8,926 nucleotides of DNA. It comes from DASRHY01 sp046765875. GTDB taxonomy: Bacteria; Actinomycetota; Actinomycetes; Propionibacteriales; Kribbellaceae. Location of the stretch: contig JBKPSJ010000403.1 of the NCBI GenBank assembly GCA_046765875.1, forward strand, positions 1-8,926, written 5' to 3'. A model generated the notes under the pieces. That model ran no database searches. It was not told the origin of the DNA and saw only the letters and a list, made by a program, of their open reading frames with translations. A program made the position numbers and the translations under genes. Shown piece by piece: positions 1 to 5,694 of the stretch (positions are counted from its first letter, which is position 1; every line of letters begins with the position of its first letter).

Positions 1-109
1 GCCCGTAGGCCAGCGGTGCCGGAATCGCGCGCCAAGTGCGATGGTTGAGTGCACGGATCGCTTCGTGCGCGTCCTCGGCATGTTGGACCAAGTCGTCGTG
101 ATCACCCAC
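1..109 (-). CDS. Small conserved-type protein of a mobile element, 5' part only
   Basis: The minus strand reads 36 codons from a GTG at 109-107 to the window edge, with no stop. The product begins VGDHDDLVQHAEDAHEAIRA and goes on with LNHRTW, a helical, charged stretch ending near APLAYG. Small proteins with a 'HA..A.EAIRALNH.T' pattern are, from memory, common next to FtsK-like transfer genes in actinobacterial integrative elements; that fits the FtsK C-terminal remnant directly upstream on the same strand. The GTG is the first start after an in-frame TGA, and a weak GGTGG-like purine stretch precedes it. The function is unknown to me. The C-terminus lies outside the window, so I cannot say whether the gene is intact. 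Confidence 0.5.
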   Translation of the reverse strand, partial: MGDHDDLVQHAEDAHEAIRALNHRTWRAIPAPLAYG

Positions 110-317
110 GCCGCTTCACCACCCTGACCGCCTGTGCCGTCCGTGTTGCCGGTGCCGCCGGCGGTGTCTGTACCGTCGCGTCTGATCCAGGCGGCGCGAC
201 CGACGAGGGTTTCGATGTGGTCGTCGGACAGGTAGGCGGCTTTGAACCGGCGGGGATGCCGCCCTCGGCCAGGAGCCAGCCGACGCCGCGGTCTTCGGGG
301 GCGATGGTCTTGGCCGA
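110..317 (-). pseudogene. C-terminal remnant of a FtsK/TraB-like DNA translocase, frameshifted
   Basis: On the minus strand the first frame gives KTIAPEDRGVGWLLAEGGIP. After a change of frame near 247-251 it continues as RFKAAYLSDDHIETLVGRA and then WIRRDG. Together this is the familiar C-terminal end of actinobacterial FtsK/SpoIIIE-type transfer ATPases, where 'RG.G.LL.EGG.P.RFKAAYL.D' follows the motor domain. One missing C (GCCGGTTC where GCCCGGTTC would keep frame) explains the shift. There is no start codon: an in-frame TGA lies at 318-320, directly upstream. A Gly/Thr-rich tail leads into the GTG of the next small gene, as expected for two overlapping genes. The ATPase core is absent, so this is a dead fragment. 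The family call rests on recognising the motif, not on a search. Confidence 0.6.
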
Positions 318-341
318 TCAGACTCTTGAAAGGAGTCGGCA

Positions 342-455
342 ATGAAGCTGTTCGTTGACATCGCGCAGGTTGCGTTCACGGTGACTCGCGAGGCGCAGGA
401 CAAGCTGGACGACAAGGGCCGGCAGAAGGCTGACGGTGTACGGCGGGCCCGTTGA
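342..455 (+). pseudogene. N-terminal fragment of a small mobile-element protein
   Basis: A plus-strand ORF of 37 codons starts at ATG 342 with a strong AGGAG at 331-335, six bases upstream. It reads MKLFVDIAQVAFTVTREAQD and then KLDDKGRQKADGVRRAR before TGA. The pattern of a short beta strand followed by 'V.TREA..KLD..GRQKAD' resembles the start of the small proteins encoded just before FtsK-like genes in actinobacterial integrative elements, which are usually more than 100 residues. The last seven residues look unlike that family, so a deletion or frameshift near 435 probably cut it short. A small hairpin (GACTC 321-325 with GAGTC 333-337) overlaps the ribosome binding site. The real start signals argue for a genuine gene start; the short product argues that it no longer works. 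Confidence 0.5.
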
Positions 456-541
456 TGGGCGTGGCGTAGACGGATGGGAAGCGGTCATCGCGTGATCCTT
501 TGGAAGACCTCTCACAGTGCTTCTGAAGGAGAACTCTCGCG
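456..541. other. Short non-coding spacer between relic genes
   Basis: No convincing coding frame is present. The only signal is GAAGGAG at about 526-532, a ribosome binding site for the ATG at 542. The stretch probably contains the scar of the deletion that joined the start of one gene to the middle of the FtsK gene. Confidence 0.35.
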
Positions 542-784
542 ATGACCGCGAACATCAGTATCGACCCTGCCCGGAAGGAAGAGTTCTCGATCCGGTTGCG
601 CGATATCGTCGCCCGGGGCCGGGCCGCCGGCATCATCGCCATCGGCGCAACGCAGCGCCCCTCCGCGGACATCATCCCGCCGTCGCTGCGCGACACCTGG
701 GGCTACCGACGCGGATCCACACGCAGGGCTGTTCGTTCTGTTTGTGAGGTTCCAGGCCGCGGCGGACCTGGGTGTCGGCCTTGA
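542..784 (+). pseudogene. Walker-B region fragment of a FtsK/TraB-like DNA translocase
   Basis: From ATG 542, preceded by GAAGGAG, the plus strand reads about 56 residues of FtsK type: RKEEFSIRLRDIVARGRAAG, then IIAIGATQRPSADIIPPSLRDTWGYR. The 'ATQRPS..IIP.SLRD' block is the conserved segment following Walker B in FtsK/SpoIIIE ATPases, including the plasmid and ICE transfer proteins of actinomycetes. The first ten residues (MTANISIDPA) do not look like FtsK interior, so the start is probably that of another gene fused by deletion. Homology stops at WGYR (position 709); the remaining codons to the TGA at 782-784 look out of frame. Walker A, the N-terminus and the C-terminus are missing here. 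A C-terminal remnant lies at 110-317 on the opposite strand. Confidence 0.65.
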
Positions 785-890
785 TGTAGGCGTCGACCAC
801 CATGTAGGCGGTGAAGCGCCGGCCGGGCAGCCCGGACAGTTCGCCGCGAACGTCATAGTGGCGTCCAGCGGTCGCTTCGGTTACCGACAC
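710..890 (-). pseudogene. Orphan coding fragment of unknown function
   Basis: The minus strand from about 890 (a possible GTG) reads VSVTEATAGRHYDVRGELSG, then LPGRRFTAYMVVDAYIKADTQ, then VRRGLEP. Third codon positions are about 85% G or C over the middle 40 codons, and the residue mix looks like a folded protein, so it was probably coding once. No ribosome binding site precedes the GTG. After about 747 the reading loses coding character, and it runs into antisense of the FtsK fragment before a stop at 672-674. I do not recognise the family. It could be another piece of the integrative element, or a lost gene downstream of the acyl-CoA ligase. Confidence 0.35.
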
Positions 891-898
891 CAGGGGAG

Positions 899-915
899 GA
901 TCGGCAGGCCCGATC
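899..915 (-). terminator. Hairpin at the end of the acyl-CoA ligase gene
   Basis: A perfect 6-bp inverted repeat, GATCGG and CCGATC with a 5-base loop, overlaps the stop codon at 914-916. It could end the operon transcript. There is no T run after it, as is common in high-GC actinomycetes, so the terminator role is a guess from position and symmetry. Confidence 0.35.
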
Positions 916-2473
916 AGGCGGAGTCCGTGAGCAGGCTCGTGCGGATGTCGGCCTTGAGCACCTTGCCCACCTTCGACCGGGGCAGGTCGCCCCAGACCAG
1001 CACCTCCTTGGGGGCCTTCACCCCGCCGATGCGCTCGCGCACGAACAGCCGTACGCCGTCCGGGTCGACCGACTGGCCGGCGTAGGGCTGCACCACGGCG
1101 ACCACCTTCTCGCCCCACTTCTCGTCGGGGAGGCCGATCACCGCGGCGTCTTGGACGTCGGGATGGGCCAGCAGCGCCTGCTCGACCTCGGTCGAGTACA
1201 CGTTGAAGCCACCGGTGATGATCATGTCCTTGGCGCGGTCGACGATGTGGAGGAAGCCCTCCTCGTCGAGGAAGCCGATGTCGCCGGTGTGGTGCCAGCC
1301 GTGCTTGCCGGCCTCGGCTGTGGCCTCGGGATTCTTGTAGTAGCCGGCCATCACCAGCGAGCTGCGTACGCAGATCTCGCCCCGCTCCCCAGTAGGCTGC
1401 TCGCGGCCCTGCTCGTCGAGGATCGCGACCTGCACCAACGGTGCCGGCCGGCCCGCCGATGACAGCCGGCCGCGGGCCGGCATGCCGTTGGGTCCGAGGT
1501 GGTCCGCCGGCGGCATCATCGAGACCATCATCGGCGCTTCGGTCTGCCCGAAGAGCTGCGCCATCACCGGGCCGATGCGGTTCAGCGCCTCCTCGAGGCG
1601 TGCCACGGACATGGGCGCAGCGCCGTACCAGAAGCACTGCAGCGAGCTCAGATCCGTCGAGTCGAGGTCGGGGTGGCCCAGGACCATGTAGATCAACGTC
1701 GGTGGCAGGAACGTGTGAGTGACGCGATGCCGCTCGATGAGCCCGAGGAAGCCGCCGACGTCGGGGGTGCGCATGATGACGATCTCGCCGCCCAGGGCCA
1801 AGACCGGGAAGCACAGCACGCCCGCGGCGTGGGTGAGGGGTGCGAGGGCGAGGTACGTCGGCCGGCCGGCGAACGGGTACCCCATCAAGGTCAGCGCGGT
1901 CATGGTCTCGAGGTTGGCGTTGGTCAGCATCACGCCCTTCGGCCGACCGGTGGTGCCGCCGGTCCCGACGATCATGGCCAGGTCAGCGACGCCGCTCTCG
2001 GCGATCGGGTTTGGTCCGTCGACCGCGTAGCTTGGCCCCGGTCCGTCGAGGAACCGATCCCACGTCAGCGCTCCTGGCATCTCGCCGTCGAGGCAGACCA
2101 GCAGTTTCAGCTTCGGCAGGTCCGGCGCGATCGCCTCGACCAGAGGCGCGAACGCCGCCTGGAATAGCAAGGCGGTGCAGTCGAAGAGGTCGAGCAGCTC
2201 GCGGTTCTCGGCGGCCTCGTTGCGGGGGTTGATCGGGCACCACACCGCGCCGGCGCGGGAGATCCCGAACACGCAGGTGAACGACGTCGGGTCGTTGGTC
2301 GAGAGGATGGCCACCGACTGCCCCGGCGCCATCCCGCGTCTCGCCAGGGCCTCAGCCACCAGGCGCGACGTCGCCTGGACCTCGGCGTAGCTGCGCGTCT
2401 GACCGTCGGTGGTGAGGCAGGGGGCCTCTGGCCCAAGCGAGGCCCCCTTGTCGAGGTAGTCGACCAGCCTCAT
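914..2473 (-). CDS. Acyl-CoA synthetase (AMP-dependent ligase, FadD-like)
   Basis: This 519-residue protein belongs to the ANL superfamily, which activates a carboxylic acid with ATP to an acyl-adenylate and transfers it to CoA in the cytosol. Core motifs are all visible: the phosphate-binding loop GTGGTTGRPKGV at 170-181; APLTHAAG at 211-218; FGQTEAP at 308-314; HTGDIG at 395-400; the hinge RAKDMIITGGFNVYSTEVE at 413-431; and a C-terminal PRSKVGKVLK at 498-507 whose Lys504 should be the adenylation lysine. Length is normal for FadD-type ligases. The hinge has YSTE where many relatives have YP.E, a minor change. The ATG follows the stop of the upstream gene after one base (TGACATG), so translation is probably coupled. 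It is the last gene of the three-gene operon. The acid substrate, whether fatty, alicyclic or aromatic, cannot be told from sequence alone. Confidence 0.9.
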   Translation of the reverse strand: MRLVDYLDKGASLGPEAPCLTTDGQTRSYAEVQATSRLVAEALARRGMAPGQSVAILSTNDPTSFTCVFGISRAGAVWCPINPRNEAAENRELLDLFDCTALLFQAAFAPLVEAIAPDLPKLKLLVCLDGEMPGALTWDRFLDGPGPSYAVDGPNPIAESGVADLAMIVGTGGTTGRPKGVMLTNANLETMTALTLMGYPFAGRPTYLALAPLTHAAGVLCFPVLALGGEIVIMRTPDVGGFLGLIERHRVTHTFLPPTLIYMVLGHPDLDSTDLSSLQCFWYGAAPMSVARLEEALNRIGPVMAQLFGQTEAPMMVSMMPPADHLGPNGMPARGRLSSAGRPAPLVQVAILDEQGREQPTGERGEICVRSSLVMAGYYKNPEATAEAGKHGWHHTGDIGFLDEEGFLHIVDRAKDMIITGGFNVYSTEVEQALLAHPDVQDAAVIGLPDEKWGEKVVAVVQPYAGQSVDPDGVRLFVRERIGGVKAPKEVLVWGDLPRSKVGKVLKADIRTSLLTDSA

Positions 2474-2474
2474 G

Positions 2475-3611
2475 TCAGCGCTCGACGGTAAGTACCGGCT
2501 CCATCACCAACCCGAAGCTCCGCAGCGCGCCGAGCAGCTCGCGGTGCCCGAAAGCCTGGCAGCCGCTGGCGAACCCGGCCCGAAGCGGCTTCCGCTGGAG
2601 CAGCGAGTACGCGGCGTACGCCTGCAGCAGTCCGGTCTGCTTGTAGTTGCTGTTGCCGTGGATGACGCAGTGTGCGCGGCCGAGAGGGCCGCAGGCGTGC
2701 ACGGAGTCCAGCGACTTGTTGATGCGCGGGTTCTCGCGCGGCGGCATCTGGTTCATCACCTCGGCGGCGGTGGCGATCAGGGCGGCGTATCGCTCGTCGG
2801 GATCCATGTCCTTCGTCGCCTCGATGGCCTGACCCACGATCTGTGGGACTCCCAGCATCAGCGGCCGGTTGAAGACACCCCCGAGCACCTTGCAGTTGGC
2901 CACGCGCGGGTCGCGCCTGAACCACACCGGGTGAGAGGTCCCGCCCCAGGGCAGGGCGAGCGCGAGCTCATGCTGGCCGGGGATGACGAGCTGGTAGAGG
3001 CCGGCCGCGGGGTCCCACTCCTGGTAGGTGTTCTGCTCCAGGTAGTAGGCCTTCGACAAAGCGGCGTTGACCAGGATCGTCAGCGTCGAGGCGATGGTCG
3101 GGCTGCCGCCCCAGAACACCGCGATGTCGAGGGTGTCGAGGCCCGGGGTCTCCAGACACAGCTGGGCCGCGATCTCGCCGGTGGTGTACATCTGCGCGAT
3201 GCCCGGCGACAACAGCAGGCCCGCGGCCTCGAAGTCGGCGCCGTACTTCTCCTCGCAGGTGATCAGCCAGTCCTGCTCGCCGGTGGTGTCCAGGTAGTGG
3301 GTGCCCGCGCTCAGGCAGGCCTCGACGACCTCGGGGCCGTGGGTGGCGAACGGGCCGACGGTGTTGAGCACGACTGAGGCGCCCTTCAACAGGTCGGTCA
3401 GCGCGGCGACGTCGTGCTCCACCGCGACCACCTCGTAGTCCGCAGTCTCGATGCCCGCCACGTTGCTCTGCATCGAGGCGGTGAGCTTCTCCACGCTGCG
3501 TCCCGCGGCCACGAACGGGACGTTGTACTCGCGGAGGTACTCGCAGATCAGCCGGCCGGTGTAGCCGGAGGCGCCGTAGACGACGACGGGCTTGCCATGG
3601 TTGCCGTTCAT
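2475..3611 (-). CDS. Saccharopine dehydrogenase-like NAD(P)-binding oxidoreductase
   Basis: The 378-residue protein has an N-terminal Rossmann fold of the saccharopine dehydrogenase/trans-acting enoyl reductase type: YGASGYTGR at 12-20, AAGRS at 35-39 (Arg38 is well placed for the NADP 2'-phosphate), NTVGPF at 83-88 and GTHYLDTTGE at 103-112. The C-terminal two-thirds is not typical of lysine-pathway saccharopine dehydrogenases and contains several Trp and Gly clusters (WGGS 167-170, PWGG 221-224). Such proteins in actinobacteria include reductases acting on lipid or polyketide intermediates, so lysine metabolism is unlikely here. The start is ATG 3611, with GAGGA overlapping the stop of the upstream SDR gene; the gap is 7 bases. 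The gene sits between the SDR and the ligase, which suggests a redox step on a CoA-linked or free acid intermediate. No membrane segment or signal peptide is seen. The exact reaction is unknown. Confidence 0.8.
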   Translation of the reverse strand: MNGNHGKPVVVYGASGYTGRLICEYLREYNVPFVAAGRSVEKLTASMQSNVAGIETADYEVVAVEHDVAALTDLLKGASVVLNTVGPFATHGPEVVEACLSAGTHYLDTTGEQDWLITCEEKYGADFEAAGLLLSPGIAQMYTTGEIAAQLCLETPGLDTLDIAVFWGGSPTIASTLTILVNAALSKAYYLEQNTYQEWDPAAGLYQLVIPGQHELALALPWGGTSHPVWFRRDPRVANCKVLGGVFNRPLMLGVPQIVGQAIEATKDMDPDERYAALIATAAEVMNQMPPRENPRINKSLDSVHACGPLGRAHCVIHGNSNYKQTGLLQAYAAYSLLQRKPLRAGFASGCQAFGHRELLGALRSFGLVMEPVLTVER

Positions 3612-3618
3612 GCCGTCC

Positions 3619-4413
3619 TCACATCCCCATGCCGCCGTCGACCGGCAGGCCGACGCCGGTGATGAAGCGGGACGCGTCGGAGGCCAGGAACACCACGACG
3701 TCGGCCATGTCCTCGACGGCGCCGAGCCGGCCGGCGGGGGTCAGCTCCACGACCGCGCCGACGGCAGCCTCCGGGGACGGGAACAGGCCGAGCTCGGCGA
3801 CGTCGTTGGCGAGGCCGGCACCCATCGCCGTCGGAACCAGGCCAGGGTAGATACAGTTGACGCGCACGCCGTACCCGAGCTTGCCGGCCTCCATCGCCGC
3901 GACCCGAGTCATCCGGTCGACGGCGGACTTGGTGCCGGAGTAGATCGCGATTCCCGGGAAGGCGATGGTGGCCGCCACCGAAGCCACGTTGATGATGCTT
4001 CCGCCGTTCCCCGCGGCGCCGCCGGGGCGCATCGCGCGCAGACCATGCTTCATGCCGAGCGCCGTCCCGAGGATGTTGACGTCGAGCATCTTGCGTACCT
4101 GGGCGGCGTCGATCTCGGTGATCAGGCTGGTGATCTCGACACCGGCGTTGTTGACCAGGATGTCCAACCCGCCGAGGTGCTCGACCGCCTCTCTGATCGC
4201 GCGCTCCCAGCCAGCGTCGTCGGTGACGTCGAGGGCGACGAAGCCATGGCCCTCTCCCAACACCTTGGCGACCCCGCGGCCCGCCTCCTCCTGGATGTCG
4301 GTGACGATGACCGTCGCGCCAGCCCCGGCGAGCGCCTTGGCCATCCCTTCCCCCAGGCCCTGCGCCCCTCCGGTGACCAATGCCTTGCGGCCGGACAGCT
4401 CGAACACGCTCAT
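3619..4413 (-). CDS. SDR-family oxidoreductase
   Basis: A complete classical short-chain dehydrogenase/reductase of 264 residues, interconverting an alcohol and a ketone with NAD(P)(H). Visible are the cofactor glycine motif TGGAQGLG at 14-21, Asp39 after the second strand (favouring NAD over NADP), NNAG at 88-91, the catalytic set Asn113, Ser145, Tyr158 and Lys162 (YSGTK), and PG at 190-191. The C-terminal 'ITGVGLPVDGGMGM' is the usual SDR ending. The ATG at 4413 has a good GAGGAG a few bases upstream. It is the first gene of the operon and lies next to the promoter/operator region shared with the TetR gene. The likely substrate is a hydroxy- or keto-acyl intermediate of whatever the ligase activates; that is inference from the neighbours. 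Confidence 0.92.
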   Translation of the reverse strand: MSVFELSGRKALVTGGAQGLGEGMAKALAGAGATVIVTDIQEEAGRGVAKVLGEGHGFVALDVTDDAGWERAIREAVEHLGGLDILVNNAGVEITSLITEIDAAQVRKMLDVNILGTALGMKHGLRAMRPGGAAGNGGSIINVASVAATIAFPGIAIYSGTKSAVDRMTRVAAMEAGKLGYGVRVNCIYPGLVPTAMGAGLANDVAELGLFPSPEAAVGAVVELTPAGRLGAVEDMADVVVFLASDASRFITGVGLPVDGGMGM

Positions 4414-4460
4414 CGGCGACTCCTCGGGGCTCCGTGCCGGTCCTTCTGACGGCGGTCACC

Positions 4461-4489
4461 ACCCTGTTCCTCTGCTGGACAGTTGTCAA
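4461..4489 (-). promoter_or_regulatory. Candidate promoter of the SDR-led operon
   Basis: On the minus strand a perfect TTGACA -35 box (4489-4484) is followed after 17 bases by CAGGGT (4466-4461). The latter keeps only the most important -10 bases, the second A and the last T. This puts the start of transcription about 40 bases before the SDR start codon. The -35 box lies inside the inverted repeat thought to be the TetR operator, so repressor binding would block polymerase. The -10 box is weak, so only the -35 part is convincing. Confidence 0.5.
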
Positions 4490-4512
4490 GAGAAATCTTG
4501 ACGGATGTCAAG
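4485..4512. promoter_or_regulatory. Composite TetR-type operator with three alternating half-sites
   Basis: Three half-sites follow each other: GTCAAGA (4485-4491), TCTTGAC (4496-4502) and GTCAAG (4507-4512). Neighbouring pairs form two perfect palindromes with 4-base spacers: 7-bp arms around GAAA, and 6-bp arms around GGAT. They share the middle half-site. The outer two GTCAAG copies are 22 bp apart, about two helical turns. Location in the divergent promoter region, over the operon's TTGACA, fits autoregulated TetR-family repressors, whose operators often carry TTGAC-type arms. The binding protein is inferred to be the adjacent TetR regulator. Confidence 0.7.
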
Positions 4513-4531
4513 CAACGTTCCCCTAGACCGC

Positions 4532-4537
4532 TACGAT
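4532..4537 (+). promoter_or_regulatory. Candidate -10 element of the tetR-type gene
   Basis: TACGAT fits the actinobacterial TANNNT -10 pattern. It overlaps the ATG at 4536; a transcript from it would begin near 4543-4545, where a GTG codon (4545) lies in frame. No Shine-Dalgarno sequence precedes any of the early starts, so a leaderless mRNA is plausible. No good -35 box lies at the right distance. Confidence 0.35.
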
Positions 4538-5216
4538 GGTGCCCGTGACCAGCGCCCGCGCCATGGAGGTGACCGTCGAGCCGACCACTCGGCACACTGC
4601 TCGCGACACTGCTCGCGGCACGCGGCGTACCCCCGTCGACAAGTACGACGAGAGACGCACCCAGCTGGCGATCTCGGCCCTGGCCACTCTCGGCGAGCTC
4701 GGCTATGCGCGCACCTCGCTGCGCGAAATCGCCAACAACTCCGAGTTCTCCCACGGCGTCGTGCACTACTACTTCGCGAACAAGGTCGAGCTGATCACCC
4801 ACTGCGTGCGCTACTACAAGGCTCAATGCGTGACGCGGTATGACGGCCTGGTCGCCGAGTCGACCTCCGATGTGGAGCTGATGACGAGGTTCGCCGACAA
4901 GTTGGTCGAGACCATGATGACCGAGGCGCCGATGCACCGTCTGTGGTACGACCTGCGCGCCCAGTCGATGTTCGACGAGCAGCTCCGTCCCGACGTGCTG
5001 GCCATCGACGCAACTCTGCAGGACATGATCGGCCGCGTCGTCGAGCGGTATGCCGATCTGGCCGGACATGCCCTGGCCATCGACCTCGGCACCTGCTATG
5101 CCCTGCTCGACGGAGTCTTCGAGAACGCTTTGCTCGCCCACCTGACCGGCGACGAGCACGCCTCGGACAATCTCCGTGCCCGGGTCGTCGAGGTTCTTCC
5201 CCGCCTGCTGGTGTGA
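4536..5216 (+). CDS. TetR/AcrR-family transcriptional regulator
   Basis: Up to 226 residues with the N-terminal helix-turn-helix of TetR proteins at about 41-88: RRTQLAISALATLGELGYAR, then TSLREIANNSEFSHGVVHYYF and ANKVELI. 'HYYF.NK.EL' is the hallmark end of the DNA-binding domain. The remaining ~135 residues form the all-helical ligand-binding and dimer domain, which is variable in the family; the ligand may be the substrate or acyl-CoA product of the divergent operon. The first ~34 residues (Thr/Arg-rich) are longer than usual before the helix-turn-helix. Starts at 4536 (ATG), 4545 (GTG) or 4563 (ATG) are all possible; none has a ribosome binding site, and a leaderless start is likely. The gene is divergent from the SDR operon and shares the palindromic region with it. 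Confidence 0.92.
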   Translation: MVPVTSARAMEVTVEPTTRHTARDTARGTRRTPVDKYDERRTQLAISALATLGELGYARTSLREIANNSEFSHGVVHYYFANKVELITHCVRYYKAQCVTRYDGLVAESTSDVELMTRFADKLVETMMTEAPMHRLWYDLRAQSMFDEQLRPDVLAIDATLQDMIGRVVERYADLAGHALAIDLGTCYALLDGVFENALLAHLTGDEHASDNLRARVVEVLPRLLV

Positions 5217-5303
5217 CCAGCGAATCCGCCAAACCAGCGTCGTCCTGCTGCCGAAATCAGGGCGCGTGGTGGCGCCGGCTCTGCCAGGTGTGTCGGTCCC
5301 TTG
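5217..5303. other. Short intergenic region after the regulator
   Basis: No gene is visible. A weak hairpin (GGCGC 5261-5265 with GCGCC 5272-5276) could help end the regulator transcript, but it has no T run and lies 45 bases after the stop codon. Confidence 0.3.
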
Positions 5304-5694
5304 TTAGGCAGGCGGGTCGTTGAGCCGTATGAGGGCGCGGTAGACCTTGCGTACGTGTCAGGGCCTCCAGTAGTAGTTGCGCGGCCTCGACGGCGAACTC
5401 CTGCAAGAGGCAGCCGGCCATGCGCCGCCAAGCGTCGAATGCGGCATTGCGCGTGGTGGTGAAGACCCCCGCATTGGCCACCAGGATGCCCGCCCAACGC
5501 CCTTCCTCCAGGGCATCGAAACTGCTCGGCACCGAGATGCTCCCCGCAGGCAAGCAAGCAACAGCGCCAGCCCGATGACCAAGTCGCAGCAATGCACGGA
5601 TCTGGTTCCCCTCTATGTCAAGGGGCTCGGTCTCTTCGCCGTGGAGTGTGCGTCGCCGCTTTTCGCCGTCAAGACATCCGATGCAGTTAAGTTG
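5304..5694 (-). pseudogene. Decayed gene of unknown function, truncated and frameshifted
   Basis: The minus strand has one open frame from the stop of the IS110 transposase down to about 5355, reading LNCIGCLDGEKRRRTLHGEE, TEPLDIEGNQIRALLRLGHR, then SSFDALEEGRWAGILVANAG and AAFDAWRRMAGCLLQEFAVE. A one-base change of frame near 5355 then gives VRKVYRALIRLNDPPA and a TAA at 5304-5306. The residue mix, GC-rich third positions and a sensible C-terminus after the shift indicate a real former gene of at least 125 codons. Its start is missing: the frame runs straight into the IS110 transposase stop, so the insertion, or a deletion next to it, removed the 5' end. The first few codons may belong to the IS110 right end. 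I do not recognise the family. Confidence 0.45.

Noticed and set aside
49..345. 98-codon plus-strand open frame at the left edge
   Set aside because: Composition is that of a shadow frame, and the opposite strand carries FtsK-like and small-protein sequence.
672..1814. Long minus-strand open frame overlapping the acyl-CoA ligase
   Set aside because: Arg/Pro/Gly-rich shadow of the ligase in another frame; only its last part (about 710-890) has independent coding character and is reported as a fragment.
2472..3377. 301-codon plus-strand open frame
   Set aside because: Antisense of the saccharopine-dehydrogenase-like gene, which has all family motifs; the plus frame has no recognisable domain or ribosome binding site.
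3592..4449. 285-codon plus-strand open frame
   Set aside because: Antisense of the SDR gene; His/Asp/Val-rich composition typical of the mirror frame in high-GC DNA.
4410..5159. 249-codon minus-strand open frame
   Set aside because: Antisense of the TetR gene; no motifs, and it would run through the divergent promoter region.
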